This document shows positions 15,484 through 22,944 of a DNA stretch of 33,321 nucleotides, one piece after another. How positions within the stretch are numbered: position 1 is the stretch's first letter; every line of letters begins with the position of its first letter. The stretch is from positions 1 through 33,321 of the forward strand of contig DATJSU010000005.1 of assembly GCA_035503915.1 (NCBI GenBank). Direction: 5' to 3'. The DNA is from DATJMJ01 sp035503915 (lineage in GTDB: Bacteria > Actinomycetota > Acidimicrobiia > Acidimicrobiales > Palsa-688). Both the position numbers and the translations under genes were made by a program. The notes under the pieces were generated by a model. It saw only the letters and a program-made list of their open reading frames with translations, made no database searches and had not been told where the DNA came from.

Positions 15484-16491
15484 TCAGAACTTCACGTGGA
15501 ACTTCGGCCCCTCGCCGGCACCGGGGGGGCGCTCACCGGCAAGCACGCCTGCGAGCCCCTCTGGGCTCAGCGTCGACGCTATGAGCGGACGAGGGTCAAC
15601 CAAGCCCGAAGCGTACGCTGCGACGGCCTCCCTCAAGCCTGCCGACGCACCGAGGATCCCGACAGCAGTGACGTCCTTGAGAGCCAGCACGCGGCTGTCG
15701 AGCAAGCTCGGTTCGGAGGCGATCCCGACGAAAACGACCCGCTTGCCCGGCTCGACCAGCTCGAGCGCCTTTGCGGGCAACCCAACGGCGTCAGTTGCGT
15801 CAATGATGGCGTCCCAGGGCTCGTCCGGGAGCTCTTCCTCCGGCCACACATCGGCGAACCCGATCGAGCGCGCGAATTCACGCGACCGGGCGGATCTTTC
15901 GAGCAAATGGGGCTCTGCGCCAACAGCGCGGGCAAACATGGCTGTCAACAAGCCGATCGTGCCGGCTCCCGCCACGAGCACCCGGTCGCCGGCTCGGAGG
16001 GCCGCCGAGCTGACGGCGCGCCAGGCGCTCCCCGCCGGTTCGACCATTGCGCCCATCGAGTCGTCCACCTCGTCCGGGAGCGGGCATAGCGAGCGCGCCG
16101 GGACGCTCACCCGCTCGGCCATGGCCCCGGGCCTGCCCCCTCTGATGCCGAGCTCGGTCCGGTACTGGCAGACGTGGTGAAAACCCGAAAGGCAGCGACG
16201 GCAGTTGCCACAGCCGAGCATCGTGTCCCCAGTGACGCGGCGCCCCAGCCATGAGCGGTCGGCCCCCTCGCCAACCGCGCTGACTACGCCGGCCCACTCG
16301 TGGCCGATCCGGACCGGGTAGCTGGCCCTGCCCTCGGCCAGATAAACCATCGTGCCCTTGTAGAACTCCATATCAGTCCCGCAAAAGCCGGCGCAGCTCA
16401 CTTCGACGGTCACCTCTCCGGGGGCCGTCATAGGCTCCGGAACCTCCGCGACCCCCGCCTCTCCCGGCCCCCAGATGACGAACGCCCTCAC
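15484..16491 (-). CDS. Zinc-dependent alcohol dehydrogenase (MDR family)
   Basis: A medium-chain dehydrogenase of 335 residues from the GTG at 16491. The catalytic zinc ligands are in CAGFCGTDMEFY and GHEWAG; the structural zinc site is GCGNCRRCLSGFHHVC (four Cys); the Rossmann fold has VAGAGTIGLL. These place it with threonine/sorbitol-type dehydrogenases; the substrate is unknown. The open frame extends upstream to 16611, but that part overlaps the receiver gene and has no family similarity (residues read as low-complexity Arg/Ser), so the GTG just before RAFVIWGPGE is preferred. It lies 34 bases after the second receiver gene and may be read from the same transcript, though its function looks metabolic. 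Confidence 0.9.
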   Translation of the reverse strand: MRAFVIWGPGEAGVAEVPEPMTAPGEVTVEVSCAGFCGTDMEFYKGTMVYLAEGRASYPVRIGHEWAGVVSAVGEGADRSWLGRRVTGDTMLGCGNCRRCLSGFHHVCQYRTELGIRGGRPGAMAERVSVPARSLCPLPDEVDDSMGAMVEPAGSAWRAVSSAALRAGDRVLVAGAGTIGLLTAMFARAVGAEPHLLERSARSREFARSIGFADVWPEEELPDEPWDAIIDATDAVGLPAKALELVEPGKRVVFVGIASEPSLLDSRVLALKDVTAVGILGASAGLREAVAAYASGLVDPRPLIASTLSPEGLAGVLAGERPPGAGEGPKFHVKF

Positions 16492-16525
16492 GACGCTGCC
16501 AGGAGTTGCCTCCGAGGCCGCGACC

Positions 16526-16891
16526 TCACGGCGAGCCGGCGACCAGAGATTGCACGGTCTCGCGGAGCTGCGAACCGGAGAACGGCCGGGCAATGAAGGA
16601 CGCGACCCCACTGTCGATGGCTTCGCGGCGCCGGCTGTCGTGGGCCGTAAAGGCCACTACGGGCACGTCCCGCAACCCAGGCTCACGCCGGAGATCGGGC
16701 AGGATGTCAAGCCCATCTTCGTCCCCAAGGTCAAAATCGAGCAGGACGAGACCGATCTCGTCGGCTCGAGCGCGTTGCAAGGCGGTGTCGCGCCCGCTCG
16801 CCTGGATCACTTCGAGCCCGAGTGAGTCAAGGCACCACGATACCAGCTGGGCAATACCCGGCTCGTCGTCGATAACAAGGACCTTCTTCAC
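16526..16891 (-). CDS. Stand-alone receiver protein with Arg in place of the conserved Lys
   Basis: A 121-residue single-domain CheY-like response regulator without an output domain. The acidic pocket is Asp8-Asp9 (VIDDEPG), the phosphoacceptor is Asp52 (LVLLDFDLGDEDG) and the switch residue is Thr82 (AFTAHDS). The nearly invariant Lys of the KPF motif is Arg102 (IARPF), which may alter phosphorylation-driven switching. Its GTG overlaps the stop of the other receiver gene by 4 bases, so the two are translationally coupled. It probably receives phosphate from the upstream kinase, or relays phosphate with its partner, and acts through protein contacts. Confidence 0.92.
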   Translation of the reverse strand: MKKVLVIDDEPGIAQLVSWCLDSLGLEVIQASGRDTALQRARADEIGLVLLDFDLGDEDGLDILPDLRREPGLRDVPVVAFTAHDSRRREAIDSGVASFIARPFSGSQLRETVQSLVAGSP

Positions 16892-17259
16892 AGCACCGCC
16901 CCCAACACGTCCTCGACCTTACGCGTAAGAGCCAACGGAGAGAATGGTTTGGTGAAATAGCCGTTAGCGCCCGCCTCCTCGGCATCGCCCACATCGCTCG
17001 ACTGCGCCCGGGCCGTGAGCATGATCACGGTTGTCGAGCCAAGCTCGGGCTGGCTCTTCAGCTGGCGGCATACCTCGAGACCCGACATGTCCGGCAGCAT
17101 TACGTCCAACAAGACGAGGTCTGGACGGTGCTCTCGCGCCAGCTCCAAGGCCCGGCGCCCGTCCGCCGCCTCGATTATTTCGTAGCGAGCGCTGTCAAGG
17201 GTCATGCGCACGAGCGTCCTGACACCATCTTCGTCATCTACTATCAGCAAAGTCCTCAC
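16888..17259 (-). CDS. Stand-alone CheY-like response regulator
   Basis: A 123-residue receiver domain with all canonical residues: Asp8-Asp9 (IVDDEDG), phosphoacceptor Asp52 (LVLLDVMLPDMSG), Thr82 (IMLTARAQ) and Lys104 (YFTKPFSP). No output domain. Its GTG overlaps the kinase stop by 4 bases, and a clear AGGAG lies 5 bases before it, so it should be well translated and is the most likely direct partner of the kinase. It is followed by the second receiver with another 4-base overlap. Confidence 0.94.
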   Translation of the reverse strand: MRTLLIVDDEDGVRTLVRMTLDSARYEIIEAADGRRALELAREHRPDLVLLDVMLPDMSGLEVCRQLKSQPELGSTTVIMLTARAQSSDVGDAEEAGANGYFTKPFSPLALTRKVEDVLGAVL

Positions 17260-19328
17260 TCTTGCTCCTTCATACCTTGTACAGCGAGTTGTGCGTCGCC
17301 GGCACGTGGCGCGACCCGAGGCAATGCAAAGGTAAACGTCGTCCCTCTGCCTAACGCACTTTCGACCCAGATCTGACCGTGTTGCATCTCGACCAAGCTC
17401 TTCGTTATGTACAAGCCCAACCCGGTCCCAGCTACTTGCCGGACCTCGGGCCGGTCTGCCCGGCTAAATTTCTCGAACACCAATGAGCGCTCTTCCTCGC
17501 TCATCCCGATACCCTGATCAGCCACAGAGATCTCGAGGTATTCTTTGCACTCCCGTGCCGTAACGCGTACTTGAGAGAGCGGGCTCGAGTACTTGAGGGC
17601 GTTGGACAGCAAATTGACGAGGACCTGCACCAGTTTGTCCCGGTCGGCCATCACCGGTGGAGCGTTCGGGGGCAGGTCGACGACCAACCGCCAGGGCACC
17701 TCCGCCGGTAGTCCTCGGCCGTTTACAGGCTGCGAAGCCGCCACCCGGGTGGCCTCGACAACGGCATCGTCGAGGGATACCGCGCCCAGGTCGACATGAA
17801 GCTTGCCCGAGTCGATTCGCGACACCGACAACAAATCGTCTATCAGCCTTCCTAGACGCTGTGCGGAGCTGAGTATCTGCCCGAGCGCCTCGCGGGACCG
17901 CTCAGCCCCGAGGTCGTCTCGTGACAACAGCAGTTCGGCAAAACCCTGCACCATGGTGAGCGGGGTGCGCAGCTCGTGCGAGACGGTCGACACCAGCGAA
18001 GATTTGAGCTGGTCGACTTCGCGCTCGTTGGAGACGTCACGCAGGACAACGACCGAGCCGACGACTTGCTCACCCAAGCGGAGCGGAGCCGCTGTCATGG
18101 ACACCGGGACCCTTTGGCCGTCCGAGCGCGACACGAAGAGGCTGTACCCGGTGGTGCTGACGACCTTGCTTTCTGCGGCTGCTTTGTAGGCAAGCGAACC
18201 TTCCCAGGGCACAGGGCCGCCGCGCGGGTCGTACAAACTCAGCGTTTGGTGCCATTTGCTGCCGACGAGGTCGGCCCGAGGGCACCCGGTCAGTTCCTCG
18301 AGGGCCGGGTTGACGTCCTGCACCGTCCCGTCGTAACCGAGCGTCGCCACACCCTCGCCCACACTCGTCATCAAGGCCTGAGCACGCTGGCGCTCGCGCC
18401 CGAGCCGCCCAAAGAGCGATACGACGAGCAGCCCGGTACCGAGGGCTGCCAGCACCACCATTAAGCCGATGGCCCCCAGGCGCTCCGTGAGGCCCATCAC
18501 CTGTTGGTCGAGCACGGAGTACGGCTGCTCGACGAGCACCACCCAGCCCAGGGCGGGCACCGGGGCGTAACCTACGAGCCGGCTGCCGCGGTAGCCGGGC
18601 ACGGTGCTCGACGCCCCGCCCATGCGGCCGCCGAGCGCGCCCGCCACGACCGGGATCGATTTGAAACTGTGCGCCGTGCCGGCCGCCGGCCCGAAGAGGA
18701 CATCGCCGGATTGGTCGAGCACCACCAATGAGGCGCTTTCTTCGAGCGCGCCAGCACCGATGAGAGGCCCGAGAGACGCCCCCGGGACCGAGGCCGCTAT
18801 GAAGCCCGCTATCGCGCCCGACTTTTGGCGCACAGGCGCGAAGAGCATGACCGACAGCCCCGCCCCAGAGCTCAGCCGAACTGCCCCCGACACGTAGGGC
18901 CGGCCGCTGCGGGCGCCCGCCCAGAACTTATCCCCGGAAAGGTTTTCAGGTGGGCCTGTGACGGCCGCCGGCCAACTCGCCTTTACCAGGCCCGCTGGGT
19001 CAACGATTTCAAAGCTCGAAAAGCCGGGGTATAGCTCGTGCAAAGCCAAAGTAACCCTATCGAGCTGGGCGGGACCTTCCTTGCTGAAAATCGCGGCCAC
19101 TCCGGGCTGGCCCGCCAAGTTGCTGAGCAATTGCAGGCGGCTCTCGAGCGCGCTCGCGAGCGCACTGCTCGCCAGGTGAGCTGCGTTGACGTCCGCACGC
19201 TCCAGTTCTGTCTGCTGGGAATGGCGCGCTGTAACGACTTGCCAGCTACCCAGCACAGCGACTGCGGCTACGAGAAGGCTGAGCGCCAATGCGGCAACTC
19301 GCGCCTCCGTCGAGCGGTGGCGGCTCAT
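17256..19328 (-). CDS. Membrane PAS sensor histidine kinase
   Basis: A 690-residue hybrid-free sensor kinase. TM1 is at about residues 10-32 and TM2 at about 284-306; between them is a large extracytoplasmic region of the Cache/CHASE type (SSFEIVDPAGLVKASWP, RPYVSGAVRLSSG), suggesting ligand sensing outside the cell. A cytoplasmic PAS domain (about 315-425; GTVQDVNPALEELTGC) precedes HisKA with His451 in STVSHELRTPL. The ATPase domain has the N box LVNLLSNALKYS, the G1 box DQGIGMSEEE and the G2 box GTGLGLYITK, so it should be active. The reading frame continues upstream to 19688, but that extension lies inside the HD-GYP gene and lacks domain similarity; the ATG at 19328 starts just before TM1 and 2 bases after the upstream stop. 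Confidence 0.93.
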   Translation of the reverse strand: MSRHRSTEARVAALALSLLVAAVAVLGSWQVVTARHSQQTELERADVNAAHLASSALASALESRLQLLSNLAGQPGVAAIFSKEGPAQLDRVTLALHELYPGFSSFEIVDPAGLVKASWPAAVTGPPENLSGDKFWAGARSGRPYVSGAVRLSSGAGLSVMLFAPVRQKSGAIAGFIAASVPGASLGPLIGAGALEESASLVVLDQSGDVLFGPAAGTAHSFKSIPVVAGALGGRMGGASSTVPGYRGSRLVGYAPVPALGWVVLVEQPYSVLDQQVMGLTERLGAIGLMVVLAALGTGLLVVSLFGRLGRERQRAQALMTSVGEGVATLGYDGTVQDVNPALEELTGCPRADLVGSKWHQTLSLYDPRGGPVPWEGSLAYKAAAESKVVSTTGYSLFVSRSDGQRVPVSMTAAPLRLGEQVVGSVVVLRDVSNEREVDQLKSSLVSTVSHELRTPLTMVQGFAELLLSRDDLGAERSREALGQILSSAQRLGRLIDDLLSVSRIDSGKLHVDLGAVSLDDAVVEATRVAASQPVNGRGLPAEVPWRLVVDLPPNAPPVMADRDKLVQVLVNLLSNALKYSSPLSQVRVTARECKEYLEISVADQGIGMSEEERSLVFEKFSRADRPEVRQVAGTGLGLYITKSLVEMQHGQIWVESALGRGTTFTFALPRVAPRAGDAQLAVQGMKEQE

Positions 19329-19330
19329 GG

Positions 19331-20590
19331 CTAGCGCTCTTTCGATTGGAAGGCGATCGCTTCGAGCTCGTGAGCCGGGATGGTCATGAACGCGCTGACC
19401 GCTTCGGCCCAGAACTGCGTGCCCGACCCGTCCCGGATGCGGGCGAGAGCCTCCCCAAAGGACATTGCAGGGCGGTACGGCCTGTCGCTCGTCATCGCGT
19501 CGAAAGCGTCGCAGAGCGGGAAAAGGCGAGCACCGAGGGGTATCTCCATCTCGCGCAAACCTCTCGGGTAACCGTTCCCGTCCCAGCGTTCGTGATGGCA
19601 GTAGACGATCTCTCGCGCAACGTCCAGGAACGGAACACCTTCCAGGATCGAGCACCCTTTGGTGGGATGGGCGCGCATCACATCCCATTCGGCATCGCTG
19701 AGCGCGCCCGCTTTGTTGAGGACCGCATCGGGGACCATGAGCTTTCCGATGTCGTGCAGCAAAAAACCGTACTCGAACTGATGGTCGTCAGCGTGGTCGG
19801 GAGCCACGAGCGACGTGAGCAACATGCCGTAACGGGTCACGCGATAAAGGTGGCCGCCTGTGCGCTCGTCCTTGGCTTCGACGGCCATCGCAAGGGCACC
19901 AACAGTTGCCCTGTAGGTGCGGCCGAGCTCGGCCAGGGTGTCGGCGAGCTGCTGCGAGCGCTCCCGTTCCGCCTCGTAGGTCGAGCGGAAGTCGAGGGCG
20001 AAAGCGTCCAATTGACGGCTCAAGGAACTTACCTCTTGGCCGCGCTCCTCGAGGGCCAGAACTAGGCGCAAGCGGTCCAGGCTGAGGGCCAGCACCTCAG
20101 GAAGCTGGCCCAGGCTTGCGAGGTGGCCATCAAGCGGAGCCGGCCCGAGAGGCAGTCCGGAAACAAGTAATACCCCGACTGCGTCACCGGCAACTTCAAG
20201 GGGGATGGCGACACAACCCTCGGTGGAGCCGGAAAGCCGCCCGTCATAGTGATGTTGTACTTCGGCGGTCACCGGCCGGCGGGCTCGCAGAGCCGTTTGT
20301 GCCAATTGGCGGTTGCCGGGGGCGAGCCAGGTCACCGCATCCATCAGCGGAGCGACGAGCTGGACGTTGTCCCCCGAGGCCCCGTACACCGCCCCAGCGT
20401 CGCCGCCAGCCCGGCGGGCTGCTTCGGTAAGTAGCTGATGGACCCGCGCCCGAGCGGCGGCGGTAACCGAGAGGTCGGGTGGAGTACCGCTCAGTGCGCC
20501 GTCCCCCTCGACCGGACGCAGTGGTGGTGGCGCGCCACCCCGTTGCGCGAGGGGCGCCTGCCCGCCGGCCGTCGGGTTTGGCGGTGCCAC
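19331..20590 (-). CDS. GAF-HD-GYP phosphodiesterase
   Basis: A 419-residue protein. A Pro-rich N-terminal 40 residues lead to a GAF-like domain (about 45-190; CVAIPLEVAGDAVGVLLVSG), then a coiled helix, and an HD-GYP domain (about 235-410). The HD-GYP signature is complete: GHLYRVTRYG, LLHDIGKLMVP, AHPTKGCSIL, HHERWDGNGYPRGL and DAFDAMTSDRPYRPA. Such domains hydrolyse cyclic-di-GMP to pGpG or GMP with a bi- or trinuclear metal centre. No GGDEF synthase lies in the window. Its GTG shares one base with the stop of the preceding HD-GYP gene. Tight linkage to the kinase suggests that second-messenger breakdown and phosphorelay serve one response. No membrane segment, so cytosolic. Confidence 0.93.
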   Translation of the reverse strand: MAPPNPTAGGQAPLAQRGGAPPPLRPVEGDGALSGTPPDLSVTAAARARVHQLLTEAARRAGGDAGAVYGASGDNVQLVAPLMDAVTWLAPGNRQLAQTALRARRPVTAEVQHHYDGRLSGSTEGCVAIPLEVAGDAVGVLLVSGLPLGPAPLDGHLASLGQLPEVLALSLDRLRLVLALEERGQEVSSLSRQLDAFALDFRSTYEAERERSQQLADTLAELGRTYRATVGALAMAVEAKDERTGGHLYRVTRYGMLLTSLVAPDHADDHQFEYGFLLHDIGKLMVPDAVLNKAGALSDAEWDVMRAHPTKGCSILEGVPFLDVAREIVYCHHERWDGNGYPRGLREMEIPLGARLFPLCDAFDAMTSDRPYRPAMSFGEALARIRDGSGTQFWAEAVSAFMTIPAHELEAIAFQSKER

Positions 20591-21252
20591 TAAAGGGCCC
20601 TCGTTACAGGCACCTCGGAGGTATGCGGGTTGAAGAGGGCGCTATAGACACGCGCCATGACGGGGGCGCTTTCGTCATCTTCGCCACGTTGGTCTTTGAG
20701 CGCACAAAAAGCACCCACCACGAGCGGGTCGAAGTGGCGCCCTGCCTGGCGTCGGACCTCCTCCTCGGCCTCATTGGGGCTGAAACGCCCGAACCGGTAG
20801 GTGCACGGGTGAGTCATGGCGTCAAAGGCATCGGCAACAGCGACGATCCGGCCCCCGATCGGGATGTCGTGGCCACCGAGCTGGTCGGGGTACCCGGTGC
20901 CGTCCCAGCGTTCGTGGTGGGCACGAATGGCTTCTGCGACAGGGACCAGGTCAGCCGAGACAGCTAGGACCAGTTCGGAGCCGACGCTCGGGTGGCCGTA
21001 TATGTCAGCCCATTCGTCGTCGTTCAAGGGCCCGGCCTTTTGGAGCACCTCAGGTTCGATGCCGAGCTTGCCCAGGTCGTGGAGCATCCCCGCATAGGAC
21101 ACGACCTCGACCTCGTCGCCGGGCAGGCCCAGTTCTTGAGCGATCACGCCAGCCAAGTGGCTGACGCGCGCCGAGTGCTGGGCAGTCGCACGGTCGTAGA
21201 TCGCGAGCGCCCCTTCCAAAGCCGGTAGCAGCCGCGCCAAACCGGTAGTCAT
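20590..21252 (-). CDS. HD-GYP phosphodiesterase, single domain
   Basis: A 220-residue protein consisting of an HD-GYP domain. Metal-binding motifs are intact: QHSARVSHLAG, MLHDLGKLGIE, GHPSVGSELV, HHERWDGTGYPDQLGG and VADAFDAMT. The following substrate-side stretch is HPCTYRFG in place of the usual SDRPYRPA, so substrate specificity or activity may be altered. The start at ATG 21252 is preferred over a GTG at 21297 because a GGGGAGGGG ribosome site lies just before it. This is the first gene of the minus-strand signalling operon and is divergent from the MerR-type regulator. A second HD-GYP follows with one base of overlap. Confidence 0.9.
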   Translation of the reverse strand: MTTGLARLLPALEGALAIYDRATAQHSARVSHLAGVIAQELGLPGDEVEVVSYAGMLHDLGKLGIEPEVLQKAGPLNDDEWADIYGHPSVGSELVLAVSADLVPVAEAIRAHHERWDGTGYPDQLGGHDIPIGGRIVAVADAFDAMTHPCTYRFGRFSPNEAEEEVRRQAGRHFDPLVVGAFCALKDQRGEDDESAPVMARVYSALFNPHTSEVPVTRAL

Positions 21253-21344
21253 CCGCCCCTCCCCTACTTTTGTACTTCTAGCACCACTGTGAGTCACATT
21301 TCAACATCCGTCAAGTAGATCATGGGACAAGGTGAAAAGAATAC

Positions 21345-21373
21345 TTGTACATTGTGTAGAGGTCCTGTACGGT
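21345..21373 (+). promoter_or_regulatory. Promoter and possible operator of the MerR-type regulator
   Basis: TTGTAC (21345-21350) and TACGGT (21368-21373) are spaced by 17 bases; the -10 is followed by 7 bases and then GTG at 21381. GTACA and TGTAC, an inverted pair separated by 14 bases (21347-21351 / 21366-21370), overlap both hexamers and the spacer, which is where MerR-family proteins bind. Autoregulation is therefore plausible (inference). The 128-base gap to the divergent HD-GYP gene (ATG at 21252) would hold promoters for both directions. Confidence 0.4.
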
Positions 21374-21380
21374 GACGCCT

Positions 21381-22874
21381 GTGGGGATGCGGATCGGCGA
21401 GGTTGCCCGCCGCACAGGCATCGGGACAAGCACCCTGCGAGCTTGGGAGCGCCGTTACAAGTTCCTGCAACCCGAGCGATCGGCCGCCGGGCACCGCAAC
21501 TACACCGACGCCGACGTTGAGAGGGTGGAGGCGGTCGTACGCTTTGTGGCAGAGGGCCGCACTGTCGCCGCCGCAATTGAACGAGCGTCGTCGAGCACAG
21601 TGGCACGTGACCGAGCAGCAGACGAAGTCGGCGCCTCCCTCTTCAGCCAGATCCTCGATATCGCCGGTCAGGGAGTTTGGATTTCGAAGGAGGGGCGTAC
21701 CAGGTACGTCAACCGCCGGATGGCAGAGATTATGGGCTGTTCCATCGACGAGCTGATGGCGACCCCGCCTTCGAAGTTCCTCGGGCCCGGAGGCGAACTG
21801 CTTGTCAAGGAAGTCGGCGCCAAGGTCCGCTCCGGCACGCGTGCCAGTTTTAAACAGCGATTACGGCGCCCGGACGGCACGAACTTGCTGGCACAAGTCG
21901 ATGCGGCCCCACTTTTTGGCCAGGACGGCACCTACGAAGGTGGCGTCGCCCTGGTGGACGATATAACCGCGCAGGCCAAAGCCGACAGGGAAACAAGGTT
22001 CAAGTTGATCCTCTTGGACTCGATCGGCGAAGCAGTGGCGGCGGCAGACTCCGAAGGCAAGATGGTTTACGCCAACGCCGCAGCCGAGCGCCTTTTCGGC
22101 TGGCGGCTACCGGACGTCGCTGGTTTGGACGGCCGGATCCTGATGCCGGCACAGGGCGCCGCCGAAGACGCCACGCGGGTGCACCAAGACCTGGTTGCAG
22201 GCAGGCCCTTTTCCGGAGAGTTGCGGCTGGCCCGCCTCGACAGGAGCGAGTTCGTGGCCCACCTGACCTCGGCTCCTGTATTCGAGGACGATGGCGTCCG
22301 TGTCGGGCAGGTAGCGGTGATAACGGACCAAACCGAACGCCAACAGCTCGACCGCGAACTCCGCCTACTCGGGGTGCAGGCCGAGACACTGGCATTGCTC
22401 GGCGTCCATGCGCTCCGGAACGGGACGCCGAACGGTAATGGCGTAAACGAGCTGGCAACCGAAGTCGTCGAGGCGGCTCGTCGCCTCCTCGGGGCAGACC
22501 ATGTCGCCATCCTCGACGTCGTTGATGCCAAGGAGCTCCGTGTCAGGAGCGCCTCACCGCCAAACGCCCGCGTAACTGCGGTCCCAATGGGTATCCGCTC
22601 CCTCCCCGGGTACACGACCGTTGCCGGCAGGACCGTCATTGTCGACAATGCGCGCGACGACCCGCGCTTCGAGCCAACTCAACTTTGGCCCAACTTCCGT
22701 GCAGCGTCAGCCATCTCTGCTCCCATCTTCGGCCCAGGCGGGGCCAAGGGCGTCCTCATCGCCGAAAGCGGCATCACGGCGAATTTCGGTCCAACGGCAG
22801 GCCATTTCCTGCAGGGCCTGGCGAACACCCTCGGGAGCGTGCTCTCCACGGAAGTGTCGGGGCCCGTGGCGTAA
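21381..22874 (+). CDS. MerR-type HTH - PAS - PAS - GAF one-component regulator
   Basis: A protein of about 497 residues. At the N-terminus (about residues 3-70) is a MerR-family winged helix: MRIGEVARRTGIGTSTLRAW, ERRYKFLQPERSAAGHRNYT, then DADVERVEAVVRFVAEG, close to the CarA/LitR-like subset. In place of a short coiled coil there follow PAS1 (about 85-200; VWISKEGRTRYVNRRMAEIMG), PAS2 (about 205-325; AADSEGKMVYANAAAERLFGW) and a GAF domain (about 345-490; AARRLLGADHVAILDV). No kinase or output domain other than the HTH. It should sense a small ligand, redox state or light and regulate transcription, most likely the divergent HD-GYP operon. GTG 21381 is favoured by the -10 box, though GTG 21372 is possible. 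MerR fused to this sensor set is unusual. Confidence 0.88.
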   Translation: MGMRIGEVARRTGIGTSTLRAWERRYKFLQPERSAAGHRNYTDADVERVEAVVRFVAEGRTVAAAIERASSSTVARDRAADEVGASLFSQILDIAGQGVWISKEGRTRYVNRRMAEIMGCSIDELMATPPSKFLGPGGELLVKEVGAKVRSGTRASFKQRLRRPDGTNLLAQVDAAPLFGQDGTYEGGVALVDDITAQAKADRETRFKLILLDSIGEAVAAADSEGKMVYANAAAERLFGWRLPDVAGLDGRILMPAQGAAEDATRVHQDLVAGRPFSGELRLARLDRSEFVAHLTSAPVFEDDGVRVGQVAVITDQTERQQLDRELRLLGVQAETLALLGVHALRNGTPNGNGVNELATEVVEAARRLLGADHVAILDVVDAKELRVRSASPPNARVTAVPMGIRSLPGYTTVAGRTVIVDNARDDPRFEPTQLWPNFRAASAISAPIFGPGGAKGVLIAESGITANFGPTAGHFLQGLANTLGSVLSTEVSGPVA

Positions 22875-22944
22875 CGAAGGCCGCGACGGCAACTTCTTCG
22901 GGCGACCAGCACGGAGAGGCAGCTCCCTGCCATGCTGTGAGCAC

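Noticed and set aside
19329..19688. N-terminal 120-residue extension of the histidine kinase
   Set aside because: It lies wholly inside the HD-GYP gene in another frame, is Arg/Pro-rich, and the ATG at 19328 directly precedes the first membrane helix.
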